A stretch of 64,000 bases of DNA, from the NCBI RefSeq assembly GCF_050871315.1, contig NZ_JBJLRE010000026.1; one strand, given 5' to 3'. A model generated the notes under the pieces. It ran no database searches and had not been told where the DNA came from. It saw only the letters and a program-made list of their open reading frames with translations. The DNA is from Kineococcus gynurae (GTDB lineage: Bacteria; Actinomycetota; Actinomycetes; Actinomycetales; Kineococcaceae). The position numbers and the translations under genes are program-made. Below, one piece after another: positions 36,775-46,058 of this stretch; position 1 is the stretch's first letter, and each line of letters begins with the position of its first letter.

Positions 36775-38471
36775 TCCGGCAACCGGACGGGCTGCAGCTC
36801 TTCGAAACGGTCCCCCGGGCCGGGGTTGTCCGAGGCGGAGGATCCGCCGAGGTGGTTCACGACGCCCCAGACCGCGTTCAGCCCGGTGGTCACGGCACCC
36901 TCGACCCAGCCCGGCGTCCAGGAGATGTCGTCCCCGGCGAGGAAGATCCCGCGGTGCTCGGCCGGCAGGTCGTCCTGCACGAAGTGCGTGAACAGCCGGC
37001 GCTGGTAGCGGTAGTGCCCGGGCAGGTTCCCGCGGAACGCCCCCATGAAGTTCTTCTCCGCCTCCCAGGAGACGGTGATGGGCTCCCCCAGGACGTGCGA
37101 CGCGATGTCGACGTCGGGGTAGATCTTCTGCAGGGAGTGCAGCATCAGTCGGACCCGCTCCTCCGGCGGCATGACCAGCCACTTCAGGGCGTCGTCGTTC
37201 CAGGTGTAGGACAAGCAGATCATGGCGGGGGCGTCGGCGGCGTCCGGGTCGTCCGCCCCCGTCCCGCCGTCGAGCAAATAGGTTCCCCGGGTCATCCGGT
37301 CGGTCAGCGTGGTCGACATGACGTGCCGGCCGTCGGCGTCGACGTCGCGCCAGAACGGACGGTCGACCAGCACGAACGTCTTGGACGCCTGCATGTAGTG
37401 CGAGCGCTCCATGGCCATCCACAGGTCGTGGCTGAACAGGTCCTCGTCGGTGTCGATACCGGCAGAGAGCAACCAGGACTGGCAGGTGACGACGACGGAC
37501 TCGAAACTCCGCTCGGTCCCCCACCGGTCCAGCACCTGGAACCGGCCGTCCTCGCCGCGCCGGATCCGGCGGACCCCGGGCCGGGTCGCCCCGCCGTGCA
37601 GGGACTCCAGCGACGTGCCGTCGGCGTGGTACGGGACGCCATAGACCGGCTGGCGCCACAACCGCAGCGGGACCGACTGCGCCCCACCGAGGATGCGGCG
37701 GTGCTGGTCGTCGGCGGCGGTGTGCACGACGCGCAGGATCTCCAGGATGGAGTTCGGGAAGTCGGTGTCCCAGCCCCCGGTGCCGAAACCCACCTGCCCG
37801 AAGATCTCGCGGTGGGCGAAGGGCAGCGCCGAGAACGCCTCGGAGGCGGCGACGAAGGAGTAGAACGACTGCTCGTCCAGGCGCGGGACGCTGCGGTTCC
37901 AGATCTCCTTGATCGCGGCGAGGTCGCGGCGCCGGATCGCGGCCGTCATGGCCTCGTTCTCGGCGCCCTCGTCCAGGGCCGCGTTCCAGGCCCGCGACAC
38001 CTCGGCGAACAGGTCGGGCAGGTCGTCGGCCGTCTCGGCGTAGTGCTTGCGGCCCCCCAGCTCGATGACGGTGCTCGGGGTCCCCGGGGCGAGCGGGTTC
38101 GGGAACGGCGCGGTCTCGACGTCGAGGAGGTCCAGGTAGTGCTGGAAGGCCTTGCTGGAGGCGGGGAACCGCATCCCCCCCAGGTCGGCGATCGCCCCCT
38201 CGACCCCGGGGAACTGCTGCGAGCGCAGCCGCCCACCGATCTCCTGGGCCTCGTAGATGACCGGCCGCAGCCCGAGCTTCATGAGTTCGTAAGCGGTGAC
38301 CAGACCGGACATCCCGGCCCCGACGACGGCGACCTCGGTGCCGTGGCGGTCCGCCGGGACGCTGCCGAGACCGGCCGGGGAGGCCAGCAGGTCGTCGTAG
38401 GGGAACGGGAAGTCCGGGACGAGCATGGTGAGCTCGTCGGAGGTCTCCTCGGGGTGCGGGGGGAGCGTCAC
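36771..38471 (-). CDS. davB: L-lysine 2-monooxygenase-like flavoprotein
   Basis: 566 aa FAD amine-oxidase family protein. VVGAGMSG at 49-56; YEAQEIGGRLRSQ; LGGMRFPASSKAFQHYLDLL; FGQVGFGTGGWDTDFPNSILE; C-terminal AGDDISWTPGWVEGAVTTGLNAVWG. These segments follow Pseudomonas lysine 2-monooxygenase (DavB), including the leading DFPFPYDDLLASPAGLGS. The enzyme performs oxidative decarboxylation of lysine to 5-aminopentanamide. A tryptophan monooxygenase is the main alternative, less likely given the match and the cationic amino-acid permease in the same operon. Start GTG 38471 has AAGGA upstream. Confidence 0.88.
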   Translation of the reverse strand: MTLPPHPEETSDELTMLVPDFPFPYDDLLASPAGLGSVPADRHGTEVAVVGAGMSGLVTAYELMKLGLRPVIYEAQEIGGRLRSQQFPGVEGAIADLGGMRFPASSKAFQHYLDLLDVETAPFPNPLAPGTPSTVIELGGRKHYAETADDLPDLFAEVSRAWNAALDEGAENEAMTAAIRRRDLAAIKEIWNRSVPRLDEQSFYSFVAASEAFSALPFAHREIFGQVGFGTGGWDTDFPNSILEILRVVHTAADDQHRRILGGAQSVPLRLWRQPVYGVPYHADGTSLESLHGGATRPGVRRIRRGEDGRFQVLDRWGTERSFESVVVTCQSWLLSAGIDTDEDLFSHDLWMAMERSHYMQASKTFVLVDRPFWRDVDADGRHVMSTTLTDRMTRGTYLLDGGTGADDPDAADAPAMICLSYTWNDDALKWLVMPPEERVRLMLHSLQKIYPDVDIASHVLGEPITVSWEAEKNFMGAFRGNLPGHYRYQRRLFTHFVQDDLPAEHRGIFLAGDDISWTPGWVEGAVTTGLNAVWGVVNHLGGSSASDNPGPGDRFEELQPVRLPE

Positions 38472-38516
38472 GGGTCCACTTTCCTTGGAATCGGTGGGCG
38501 GGCGGGCAGGGGCTGG

Positions 38517-39392
38517 TCAGCCCGGCAGGACGAGGACGGGCACGGGGGCGTGCCGCAGGATCTTGGTGGCGCGCGATCCGAGGAAGACCCGGGCGACGGG
38601 TCCTTCCGGCGGGGTGCCCAGGACGAGCAGGTCGTCGGCGGTCCACTCGACCGCGTCGAGCGCCTCCCGCCACCCCGGGCCCGTCCCGACCTCGGTCCGG
38701 GCGCCGGCGGGCAGGACGCCCCGTTCGCGCAGCTCGGCCACGGCGCCCAGCGCCTCCTCGGTCCACGCGGCGACCACGGGGGCCTCGGCGTCGAACCCGG
38801 CCTGGGAGGTGAGGACGGGGCGGTGCCGGACGGCCAGGACGAGGACCCGCAGCTCGACGCCCAGCCCCTCGGCCAGGTCGCGGGCCCGGACGAGCGCGGC
38901 CTCGTCCTCGCCGGTCGTGGCCACCGTGATCCGGGCCGGCCGCGTCCGGTCGGGTGCCCCGCGCGGTGCCCGGAAACCTCGCGGGGCCAGCGCCACGGGC
39001 AGCGCCGCGGAGTGCAGCAGCTTGTCGGCGGTGGAACCGACCACGATCTGTCCCACGTGCCCCTCGGCGGAGGAGCCCAGGACCAGCACCCGGGCGCCCG
39101 TCTCGGCGGCGACCGCGCCGAGCGCACGACTGGTGGAACGGTCGGCCAGGACCCGGACGACGACCGGGACGTCGGCGGCGAGGTCGGCGACCGCGGCCCG
39201 CGCGGCCTCCTCCACCTCGGCGACGAGGGTCCGGCGCCGCTCCAGCGCGGGGCTGTCCTCGGCCGGGTGCCGTCCGGTCCGGACGACGGTGGCGACGGTG
39301 AGGGAGGTGCCCAGCGCGCGGGCCAGGGCGACCCCGAGGTGCAGCGCGGCCCGACCGCCCCGCTCCGGGAGGTGCCCGACGACGACGGTCAT
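38517..39392 (-). CDS. Tandem universal stress protein
   Basis: 291 aa made of two UspA-like domains (about 1-140 and 150-291). Each keeps an ATP-loop type sequence: VLVLGSSAEGHVGQIVVGSTADKLL in the first and LLVLGTPPEGPVARVFLGSRATKIL in the second. It overlaps the permease stop by 4 bp (ATGA), suggesting a regulatory role tied to the transporter, as seen for other transporter-USP pairs. Confidence 0.9.
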   Translation of the reverse strand: MTVVVGHLPERGGRAALHLGVALARALGTSLTVATVVRTGRHPAEDSPALERRRTLVAEVEEAARAAVADLAADVPVVVRVLADRSTSRALGAVAAETGARVLVLGSSAEGHVGQIVVGSTADKLLHSAALPVALAPRGFRAPRGAPDRTRPARITVATTGEDEAALVRARDLAEGLGVELRVLVLAVRHRPVLTSQAGFDAEAPVVAAWTEEALGAVAELRERGVLPAGARTEVGTGPGWREALDAVEWTADDLLVLGTPPEGPVARVFLGSRATKILRHAPVPVLVLPG

Positions 39393-40843
39393 CGGACGTC
39401 TCCCGCCCCCGCGGTCGCCGGGTCGGCCTCGGCCGGCCGGTTCAGCACGGCGTGGTGGCGACCCCAGACGAGGTAGAAGCCGAGGACCACCGCGAGCCAG
39501 GCCACGAACCACGCGTAGGTGGTCCAGTGCAGCCCGGAGAGGATGTAGAGGCAGGCGATCACCGAGAGGACCGGGACCACGGGGTAACCCGGGACCCGGA
39601 ACCCGCGGGGCAGGTCGGGTCGCGAGCGGCGCAGCACGATCACCCCCACGGAGACGGTGATGAACGCGACGAGCGTGCCGATCGAGACCAGGTCCCAGAG
39701 CGCGTCCAGGGGGAGGAAACCGGCCAGCAGCGCGACCGCGATCGCGACGGTGACGACGGCCCGGACCGGGACGCGGCTGCGCGGGTGCACGGTCGCCAGC
39801 GAGCGCGGGGCCAGACCGTCGCGACCGATGGCGAAGAGGATGCGGGTCTGGCCGTACATCACGACCAGGGTCACCGAGAAGATGGAGATGACCGCGCCGA
39901 CGGCGAGCAGGGTCCCGGGCCAGGTCGCGCCGGTGACGTTCTCCAGGATGCGGGCCAGCCCCGCCTCGGCCTGGTCGGGGTCGGAGAACGCGGTCCACGG
40001 CTGGGTCCCGAGCGCGGCCACGGCCACCAGCAGGTAGATCGTCACGACGATGAGCAGCGCGGCGATGATGGCGCGCGGCAACGTCTTCTGCGGGTCCTTG
40101 ACCTCGTCGCCGGCGGTCGAGACGGCGTCCAGCCCGATGAACGTGAAGAAGATCGTGCCGGCCGCGGCGGTGACCCCGTGGGCCCCGTTGGGGGCGAAGT
40201 CGGCGAAGTTGTCGGCGCTGAACGCGGTGAACGCGACGGCGGCGAAGAGCAGCAGCACGGCGAGTTTCACGAGGACCATGACGGCGTTGACGGTGGCCGA
40301 CTCGCTCACCCCGCGCAGCAGCAGCAGGGTGCAGAGCCCGACCAGCACGACGGCCGGGAGGTTCACGACCCCACCCTCGAAGGGCCCACCGGTGAGGACC
40401 TCGGGGATCCCGAAGCCGAAGACGTTGCTCACCAGCAGGTTCAGGTAGTCGCTCCAGCCGACCGCGACGGCCGCGGTGGAGACGCCGTACTCCAGCAGCA
40501 GGCAGGCCGCGACGCCCACCGCGACCACCTCGCCCATCGTGGCGTAGGCGTAGGAGTAGGTGGAGCCCGATACGGGGACGGCCGAGGCCATCTCCGCGTA
40601 GCAGAGAGCGGACAGCCCGGCCGCGAACCCGGCCAGCAGGAAACTCAGGATGACGGCGGGTCCGGCGTCCGGCACCGCCTCGTGCATGACGAAGAAGACG
40701 CCGGTGCCGACGGTGGCGCCGACGCCGAACATGGTGAGCTGGAAGGTGCTGAGGTTGCGGGCCAGGCCCTCCCCCGCGCCGGAGTGCCCGCCGCCGGGGG
40801 CGACGGGTTTGCGGCGCCAGAGCTGGCTGGAGAGGTGGTGCAT
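39389..40843 (-). CDS. Cationic amino-acid transporter (APC/CAT family)
   Basis: 484 aa, about 12 predicted membrane segments. LSTFQLTMFGVGATVGTGVFFVMHE (first helix), LCYAEMASAVPVSGSTYSYAYATMGE, FFTFIGLDAVSTAGDEVKDPQKTLPRAI, and the C-terminal GFRVPGYPVVPVLSVIACLYIL place it in the CAT branch of APC permeases. With davB and davA two genes downstream, lysine is the probable substrate. ATG 40843 has GGAGGG upstream. The region before it (40925-40965) is AT-richer and contains GTTGACAAGAGTTAAAC, probably promoter or operator. Confidence 0.9.
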   Translation of the reverse strand: MHHLSSQLWRRKPVAPGGGHSGAGEGLARNLSTFQLTMFGVGATVGTGVFFVMHEAVPDAGPAVILSFLLAGFAAGLSALCYAEMASAVPVSGSTYSYAYATMGEVVAVGVAACLLLEYGVSTAAVAVGWSDYLNLLVSNVFGFGIPEVLTGGPFEGGVVNLPAVVLVGLCTLLLLRGVSESATVNAVMVLVKLAVLLLFAAVAFTAFSADNFADFAPNGAHGVTAAAGTIFFTFIGLDAVSTAGDEVKDPQKTLPRAIIAALLIVVTIYLLVAVAALGTQPWTAFSDPDQAEAGLARILENVTGATWPGTLLAVGAVISIFSVTLVVMYGQTRILFAIGRDGLAPRSLATVHPRSRVPVRAVVTVAIAVALLAGFLPLDALWDLVSIGTLVAFITVSVGVIVLRRSRPDLPRGFRVPGYPVVPVLSVIACLYILSGLHWTTYAWFVAWLAVVLGFYLVWGRHHAVLNRPAEADPATAGAGDVR

Positions 40844-40924
40844 CGTTGCGCCCTCCTGGTCGGGGTCCGGAACCCCCGCCCGGTCGGAGCACGACGGACG
40901 GGGGGAGCGGGAGGAGTCTGGCGC

Positions 40925-40966
40925 AGGTAAACCCGTGTTGACAAGAGTTAAACCGCGATTTTCTCT
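40925..40966 (-). promoter_or_regulatory. AT-richer promoter/operator region of lysine operon
   Basis: A local AT-rich patch in the 153-bp gap between the permease start (40843) and the end of the Dld-like gene. It contains GTAAACCC, GTTGAC and GTTAAAC words in both orientations. No clear -35/-10 pair can be fixed. Confidence 0.35.
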
Positions 40967-40996
40967 CCCCTGGTCCCCCGGACGGGCGTCCGGCCC

Positions 40997-43915
40997 TCAG
41001 TCGCCGGCGGCGCCCTCGGGGAGAGCCTCGGCGAGGAGCTCGACCAGGTGCTTCGGACGCACCTGGGCCAGGTTGTCGGCCTGGGTCCGGCAGGAGTACC
41101 CGTCGGCCACGACGACCCGGTCCCCCCGCCCCCGCAGGGCGGGCAGGAACCGGTGCTCGGCGACCTTGACCGAGACGTCGAAGTGCCCGGCCTCGGCCCC
41201 GAAGTTGCCCGCCAGCCCGCAGCACCCGGCGAGGACCTCGGCCTCGACCCCGGCCTTGGCCAGCAGGGCCGCGTCCGGGCCGAACCCCATGACGGCGTGC
41301 TGGTGGCAGTGCGGCTGGACGACGGCCCCGGCACCCACCTGCGGCGGGATCCACTCCGGTCGCCGTTCGGCCAGCAGTTCGGCGACCGTGCGGACGCGGC
41401 GGTGCAGGGCGCGGGCCCGCGGGTCGTCGGGGAGCAGTTCCGAGGCGTCCTCGCGCAGCAGGGCGGTGCAGCTGGGCTCCAGCCCGACGACCGGGACCTC
41501 GGAGTCCCCGAGGGCGTCGAGGGAGGCCCGCAGCTGCCGCTTGGCCCCGTCGAGCTGACCGGTGGAGACCCAGGTCAGCCCGCAGCACACCTGCTTCTCG
41601 GTGAGGGAGACGGTGAAACCCAGGTGCTCCAGCAGGGCCACCGCCGCCCGGCCCACCTCGGGGGAGAACGCGTTGGTGAACGAGTCGGCCCACAGCAGGA
41701 CAGGTTCCCCGCCCGTGGCGGCCTCGCCGGAGCGGACGCGGGCGTCGAACCACTGCCGGAACGTCTGCTCGGCGAAGGCCGGCAGCGGGCGGCGCTGGTC
41801 GACCCCGCCGACGGCCTTGGCCACCCGGGCCAGGGCCCGGACGCCGGTCAGGGCGTTCACGACGCGCGGGGCCAGGGCCGCGAGGCGCGACCAGCGGGGC
41901 AGCCAGCCCAGGAGGTAGTGGTTCATCGGCCGCAACCGGCCCTTGTAGAACTTGTCGAAGAACTCCGCCTTGTAGGTCGGCATGTCCACGCCCGCAGGGC
42001 AGTCGTGCGTGCACCCCTTGCAGGACAGGCAGAGGTCGAGGACGTCGCGGACCTCCTGCGAGCGCCAGCCGTCGGTCACCAGCGTGCCGTTGGCCATCTC
42101 CTGCAGGAGCCGCGCCCGGCCCCGGGTCGAGTCCTTCTCGTCCCCGGTGGCGAGGTAGCTCGGGCACATCACGCCGCCGGAGTCCGCGCGGCACTTGCCG
42201 ACCCCGACGCAGCGGTGCACCGCGCGGGTGAGGTCGCCCTCGTCCTGGGAGTAGGCGAAGGCCAGTTCCGGGGAACGCCGGGGCATCCCCAGCACGTGGG
42301 CGGGCCGGGCGTGCGGGACCCGGAGGTCGGCGTCGACGGCGGCGGGGCGGACGATGACCCCGGGGTTCAGCAGGTCGGCCGGGTCGAAGACGCGCTTCAC
42401 CTGCTCGAAGGCCCGGATGGCGTCGTCGGGGTACATCAGCGGCAGCAACCCGCCGCGGGCACGGCCGTCGCCGTGCTCCCCGGACAACGAACCCCCGTGG
42501 GAGGCGACCAGGCGGGCAGCGTCCTCGAGGAACTCCCGGGTCCGCGCCCCGCCGCCGTCCTCGTACAGCGGGAAGTCGATGCGCACGTGGATGCAGCCGT
42601 CGCCGAAGTGGCCGTAGGCCAACCCGTCCACCCCGTGGGAACCCATCAGGGTCTCGAACTCGCGCAGGTAGGCCCCGAGGCGGGCCGGGGGGACGGCCGC
42701 GTCCTCCCACCCGGGCCAGGCCGGTCGCCCGTCCGGGGTCCGCCCGGCCAACCCGGCCCCGTCCTCGCGGATGCGCCAGAGCTTGCGGGCCTCGGCGGCG
42801 GTGGGGATGACCACCGAGTCCAGGGCGTCGGAGTCGGCCACCATCCCCCGCGCGGCGGCCAGCGACTCCTCCGGGGTCTCCCCGCCCATCTCGACGAAGA
42901 GCCAGCCGTTGCCGCGCGGCAGACCCTCGACGGACCCGCCCCGGCGCACGACGACGTCGGCCAGCCGGCGGTCGATGCCCTCCACGGCCAGCGGGGAGTG
43001 GGTGAGCAGGGCCGGGGTGGCGTCGGCCGCGGCCGCCATGTCGGCGTAACCGAGGACGACGAAGGTGGTCGAGGGCGCCTGCCGGACCAGCCGGACCCGG
43101 GCCGCCAACGAGGTCGCCAACGTCCCCTCCGACCCGGCGAGCAGCCGCGCCAGCGCCGTCCCGCGGGGACCCCCGGTCTCGGGGAGCAGATGTTCCAGCG
43201 CGTATCCCGACACCTGCCGCCCGAAGGTGCCGAACGTGGTGCGGATCAGGGCCAGGTGCTGGGCGGCAACCCCTTCCAGGCCGGCGACCAGCTCGGCGGG
43301 CGGGGCGTCGGTGGAGAACCGCCGACCGTGCCCGTCCAGGACGTCGAGACCGATGACGTTGTGCGACGTGCGCCCGTAGGCGAGCGCGTGCGAGCCGCAG
43401 GCGTCGTTGCCGATCATCCCGCCGAGGGTGCAGCGGGCGTGGGTGGAGGGGTCGGGCCCGAAGCGCAGCCCGTGCGGGGCGGTCTGCCGCTGCAGGTCGT
43501 CGAGGATCACCCCGGGTTGCACCAGGGCGGTGCGGGCCTCGGGGTCGATCTCGAGCACCCGGTTCAGGTGCCGCGAGAAGTCCAGGACCACGCCGGTCCC
43601 GACCGCGTTGCCCGCCACCGAGGTCCCGGCCCCGCGACTCGTGAACGGCACCCCCAGCTCCCGGCACGTGGCGAAGGCCGCCTCGACGTCCTCGGCGCTG
43701 CGGGGGAACACCACCGCGGTCGGCACGACGCGGTAGTTCGAGGCGTCGGTGGTGTACGCGGCCCGCCGGGCCGACGACACGTCGACCACGTCGTCGCCGC
43801 CGCCGAGCGCGGCGGCCAGGCGGCGACCGATCTCGGCCGCCGGGAGGTCGGCGGCCGGGAGGTCGGCGGCCGGGTCGGGGCGGGTCGGGCCGGTGCGAGG
43901 GTCCGTGACGGTCAC
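40997..43915 (-). CDS. FAD-linked D-2-hydroxyacid dehydrogenase with Fe-S/CCG domains (YdiJ/Dld-like)
   Basis: 972 aa. FAD_binding_4 domain (about 65-270: VVFPRSAEDVEAAFATCREL, SRGAGTSVAGNAVG), FAD-oxidase C-terminal domain (about 275-545; GHFGDGCIHVRIDF, SLSGEHGDGRARG), dicluster ferredoxin region (about 600-680: CVGVGKCRADSGGVMCPSY, CLSCKGCTHDCPAG), and two cysteine-rich CCG modules (VCCGLTWVSTGQ, GCCGLAGNFG). This order is that of single-chain D-lactate or D-2-hydroxyglutarate dehydrogenases feeding the quinone pool. The N-terminus carries three DLPAA repeats from a 15-bp DNA repeat. GTG 43915 overlaps the yczE stop (GTGA). Confidence 0.9.
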   Translation of the reverse strand: MTVTDPRTGPTRPDPAADLPAADLPAAEIGRRLAAALGGGDDVVDVSSARRAAYTTDASNYRVVPTAVVFPRSAEDVEAAFATCRELGVPFTSRGAGTSVAGNAVGTGVVLDFSRHLNRVLEIDPEARTALVQPGVILDDLQRQTAPHGLRFGPDPSTHARCTLGGMIGNDACGSHALAYGRTSHNVIGLDVLDGHGRRFSTDAPPAELVAGLEGVAAQHLALIRTTFGTFGRQVSGYALEHLLPETGGPRGTALARLLAGSEGTLATSLAARVRLVRQAPSTTFVVLGYADMAAAADATPALLTHSPLAVEGIDRRLADVVVRRGGSVEGLPRGNGWLFVEMGGETPEESLAAARGMVADSDALDSVVIPTAAEARKLWRIREDGAGLAGRTPDGRPAWPGWEDAAVPPARLGAYLREFETLMGSHGVDGLAYGHFGDGCIHVRIDFPLYEDGGGARTREFLEDAARLVASHGGSLSGEHGDGRARGGLLPLMYPDDAIRAFEQVKRVFDPADLLNPGVIVRPAAVDADLRVPHARPAHVLGMPRRSPELAFAYSQDEGDLTRAVHRCVGVGKCRADSGGVMCPSYLATGDEKDSTRGRARLLQEMANGTLVTDGWRSQEVRDVLDLCLSCKGCTHDCPAGVDMPTYKAEFFDKFYKGRLRPMNHYLLGWLPRWSRLAALAPRVVNALTGVRALARVAKAVGGVDQRRPLPAFAEQTFRQWFDARVRSGEAATGGEPVLLWADSFTNAFSPEVGRAAVALLEHLGFTVSLTEKQVCCGLTWVSTGQLDGAKRQLRASLDALGDSEVPVVGLEPSCTALLREDASELLPDDPRARALHRRVRTVAELLAERRPEWIPPQVGAGAVVQPHCHQHAVMGFGPDAALLAKAGVEAEVLAGCCGLAGNFGAEAGHFDVSVKVAEHRFLPALRGRGDRVVVADGYSCRTQADNLAQVRPKHLVELLAEALPEGAAGD

Positions 43916-44547
43916 ACCCCCAGTGTCGCCGACACCCGGGCCCGCTCGCGGCGCGCGGTGACGTCGAAGATCGGCAGCGCCACCCCGACGAGCGGCCCGA
44001 TCCCCAGGGCGAAGACGACGGTCCCCGGACCGACGCTGCCGCCCAGCAGCCACCCGACGGCGAGGACGGTCAGCTCGATGCCCGCCCGCAGCATCCAGAC
44101 CGGTCGGCCGGTCCGCCGGTGCAGGCCGGTCATCAGTCCGTCGCGCGGCCCGGGTCCGTAGTGCGCACCCAGGTACAGGCCGCTGGCGACGGCCAGCAGC
44201 AGCATCCCGAAGACGCCGAACCCGATCCGGACCGCGAGCGGGTCGACCACCGGCAGGACGGCCAGACCGATCTCGATGCTCGTCCCGACCAGGGCGACGT
44301 TGAGCACCGTGCCGACCCCCGGACGCTGTCGCAACGGGATCCACAGCAGGAGCACGGCGGCGCCCACGAGGTTGGTGACCCAGCCGATGCCGAGACCCGT
44401 CTGCAGCGAGACACCCTGGGCGAAGACCGTCCACGGTTCCAGGCCCACGTCGGCGCGGACGAAGAACGCGATGGCCACGCCGTAGAGGATGAGACCCACG
44501 AGCAGCTGCGGCAGACGGACGGCGTGCGAGGGGACTGGACTGGTCAC
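43912..44547 (-). CDS. YczE/YyaS-type integral membrane protein
   Basis: 211 aa, about five predicted membrane helices. GLILYGVAIAFFVRADVGLEPWTVFAQG, GTSIEIGLAVLP and the loop LGAHYGPGPRDGLMTGLHRRTG are typical of the YczE family, whose members are usually divergent from a MocR-type regulator, as here. Function unknown; a transporter role is commonly inferred. GTG 44547: CAATCT (minus strand, 44554-44559) sits 6 bp before it, so initiation may be leaderless. Confidence 0.88.
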   Translation of the reverse strand: MTSPVPSHAVRLPQLLVGLILYGVAIAFFVRADVGLEPWTVFAQGVSLQTGLGIGWVTNLVGAAVLLLWIPLRQRPGVGTVLNVALVGTSIEIGLAVLPVVDPLAVRIGFGVFGMLLLAVASGLYLGAHYGPGPRDGLMTGLHRRTGRPVWMLRAGIELTVLAVGWLLGGSVGPGTVVFALGIGPLVGVALPIFDVTARRERARVSATLGV

Positions 44548-44554
44548 ATCCTCA

Positions 44555-44592
44555 GATTGGCCCTTCAGAACGTCGCGGCGGAAGGGCCAATC
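44555..44592. promoter_or_regulatory. Inverted-repeat operator between yczE and mocR
   Basis: A perfect 12-bp inverted repeat: GATTGGCCCTTC (44555-44566) and GAAGGGCCAATC (44581-44592), spaced by 14 bp. The left arm overlaps the -10 box of yczE; the right arm ends 4 bp before the -10 box (TAGAGT) of the MocR gene. Probably the binding site of the MocR regulator, able to control both promoters. Confidence 0.75.
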
Positions 44593-44596
44593 CGCC

Positions 44597-44608
44597 TAGA
44601 GTGGCGTG
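44597..44608 (+). promoter_or_regulatory. Leaderless-type -10 box of MocR gene
   Basis: TAGAGT (44597-44602) is followed by 6 bases and GTG at 44609. The in-frame GTG at 44606 is only 3 bp after the box, so 44609 is favoured as both transcription start and start codon. Confidence 0.55.
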
Positions 44609-46039
44609 GTGCAGACCGTCAGTGCCCGCGCCCTCGGGTCGATGCTGGACTCGTGGCGGGCCGCGGTGGACCCGTCCCGCCCCGCCTACTCGGTCCTCGC
44701 CGACCGGATCGCCCTGCTCGCCCAGGACGGCCGCGTGCCGGTGGGGGCTCGACTGCCGGCCGAACGGGACCTGGCCGCCGCCCTCGGCGTGAGCCGCACG
44801 ACGATCAGCGCGACCTACGGCGTGCTGCGGGAGCGCGCGGTGATCGACTCCGTGCGCGGCTCCGGATCGGTCGTGCTGCCCCGCGGGGCGGTCCCCACCC
44901 TTGGTCCCGGTGCCCCCGGGGACCTGCTCGACCTGCGCAACGCGACCCGCCCCGGGACCCCCGAGGTCGCCACGGTCGCCGCGGCCGCGGTGGAGGACCT
45001 GCCCGCCCTGCTCGGCGGGAACGGGTACGAGCCGCAGGGACTGCCCGCCCTCCGCGCGGCGGTCGCCGAGCGCTACACGCGGCGGGGACTGCCCACCGAC
45101 CCCGACCAGGTCCTGGTCACCTCGGGGGCCCAGCACGCCATCGGGTTGCTCACCCACGCCCTCGTCGCCCCCGGTGACCGGGTGCTCGTCGAGTCCCCCG
45201 GGTACCCGCACGCGGGGGAGGCGTTGCGGCGCGCGGGCGGACGACCGCTGGGCCTGCCCGTCTCCGTCGACGGGTGGGACGCCGACGCCCTCGAGGACGC
45301 CTTCGACCGGGCCCGGCCCCGCGCGGCCTACCTCGTCCCGGACTTCCAGAACCCGACCGCCGCGGTCATGCCCGGGACGCAACGACGACGGGTGGCCGAC
45401 CTCGCCCGTCGGTACGGCACCCGCCTGCTCATCGACGAGACCATGTCCGACCTCGCCCACCACCCCACCGCACCACCGGCCCCGTTCGGGGTCGTGGACC
45501 CGCGCGGCGACGTGGTCCACATCGGGTCGCTGTCGAAGTCGGTCTGGGCCGGGGTCCGGATCGGCTGGATCCGGGCGGACGTCGCCACGGTCCGGCAGCT
45601 CCTCGGCGCCCGGCCGGTCGTGGACCTCGGCACCTCCGTCCTCGACCAGCTGATCGCCACGCGCCTGCTGCCGCGGTTGGACGAGATCGTCGAGACCCGG
45701 CGGCCCGCCCTGCGGGAGTCCTGCGACGCCTTCGTCACCGCGGTCCGCGAGCTCCTGCCGGAGTGGTCGGTCCCCCGGGTCGCCGGCGGGCTGATGACGT
45801 GGATCGGGCTCGGCGCCCCGGTGTCCAGCGCCCTCGTCGTGAGCGCGCGGACCCGGGGTCTGCTGCTCTCCCCCGGCCCCCGCTTCGGCCTCGACGGCGC
45901 CTTCGAGGCCCACCTGCGCGTCCCGCACACGTTGCCGCCGGAGCAGATGCGGGCCGTCGCCCGGGTCCTCGCCGACAGCTGGGCCGACCTCGGTCGACTG
46001 CCCCGCCAACCCCGGGTCGTCGAACCGGCCCTCGTCTGA
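44609..46039 (+). CDS. MocR/PdxR-type transcriptional regulator (GntR-aminotransferase fusion)
   Basis: 476 aa. GntR winged helix (about 15-85: YSVLADRIALLAQDGRVP, LAAALGVSRTTISATYGVLRE) fused to a fold-type I aminotransferase domain (about 110-465) with the PLP-Lys motif GSLSKSVWAGVRIGW and PDFQNPTAAVMPG. Senses PLP or an amino-acid derivative and controls a local gene, most likely the divergent yczE. I use GTG 44609 because of the -10 box spacing; GTG 44606 adds one residue. Confidence 0.92.
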   Translation: MQTVSARALGSMLDSWRAAVDPSRPAYSVLADRIALLAQDGRVPVGARLPAERDLAAALGVSRTTISATYGVLRERAVIDSVRGSGSVVLPRGAVPTLGPGAPGDLLDLRNATRPGTPEVATVAAAAVEDLPALLGGNGYEPQGLPALRAAVAERYTRRGLPTDPDQVLVTSGAQHAIGLLTHALVAPGDRVLVESPGYPHAGEALRRAGGRPLGLPVSVDGWDADALEDAFDRARPRAAYLVPDFQNPTAAVMPGTQRRRVADLARRYGTRLLIDETMSDLAHHPTAPPAPFGVVDPRGDVVHIGSLSKSVWAGVRIGWIRADVATVRQLLGARPVVDLGTSVLDQLIATRLLPRLDEIVETRRPALRESCDAFVTAVRELLPEWSVPRVAGGLMTWIGLGAPVSSALVVSARTRGLLLSPGPRFGLDGAFEAHLRVPHTLPPEQMRAVARVLADSWADLGRLPRQPRVVEPALV

Positions 46040-46058
46040 CCGGGTCCGGCCCCGGTGG

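Noticed and set aside
36771..38471. Tryptophan 2-monooxygenase with an indoleacetamide hydrolase (auxin pathway)
   Set aside because: The same reaction type and gene order would fit, but the sequence follows lysine 2-monooxygenase, the amidase is nitrilase-type rather than the amidase-signature type of IaaH, and the permease is a cationic amino-acid carrier.
38517..43667. A 1716-codon minus-strand frame across USP, permease and Dld-like genes
   Set aside because: It runs out of frame through three recognisable genes and only its last 290 or so codons (the USP) are real.
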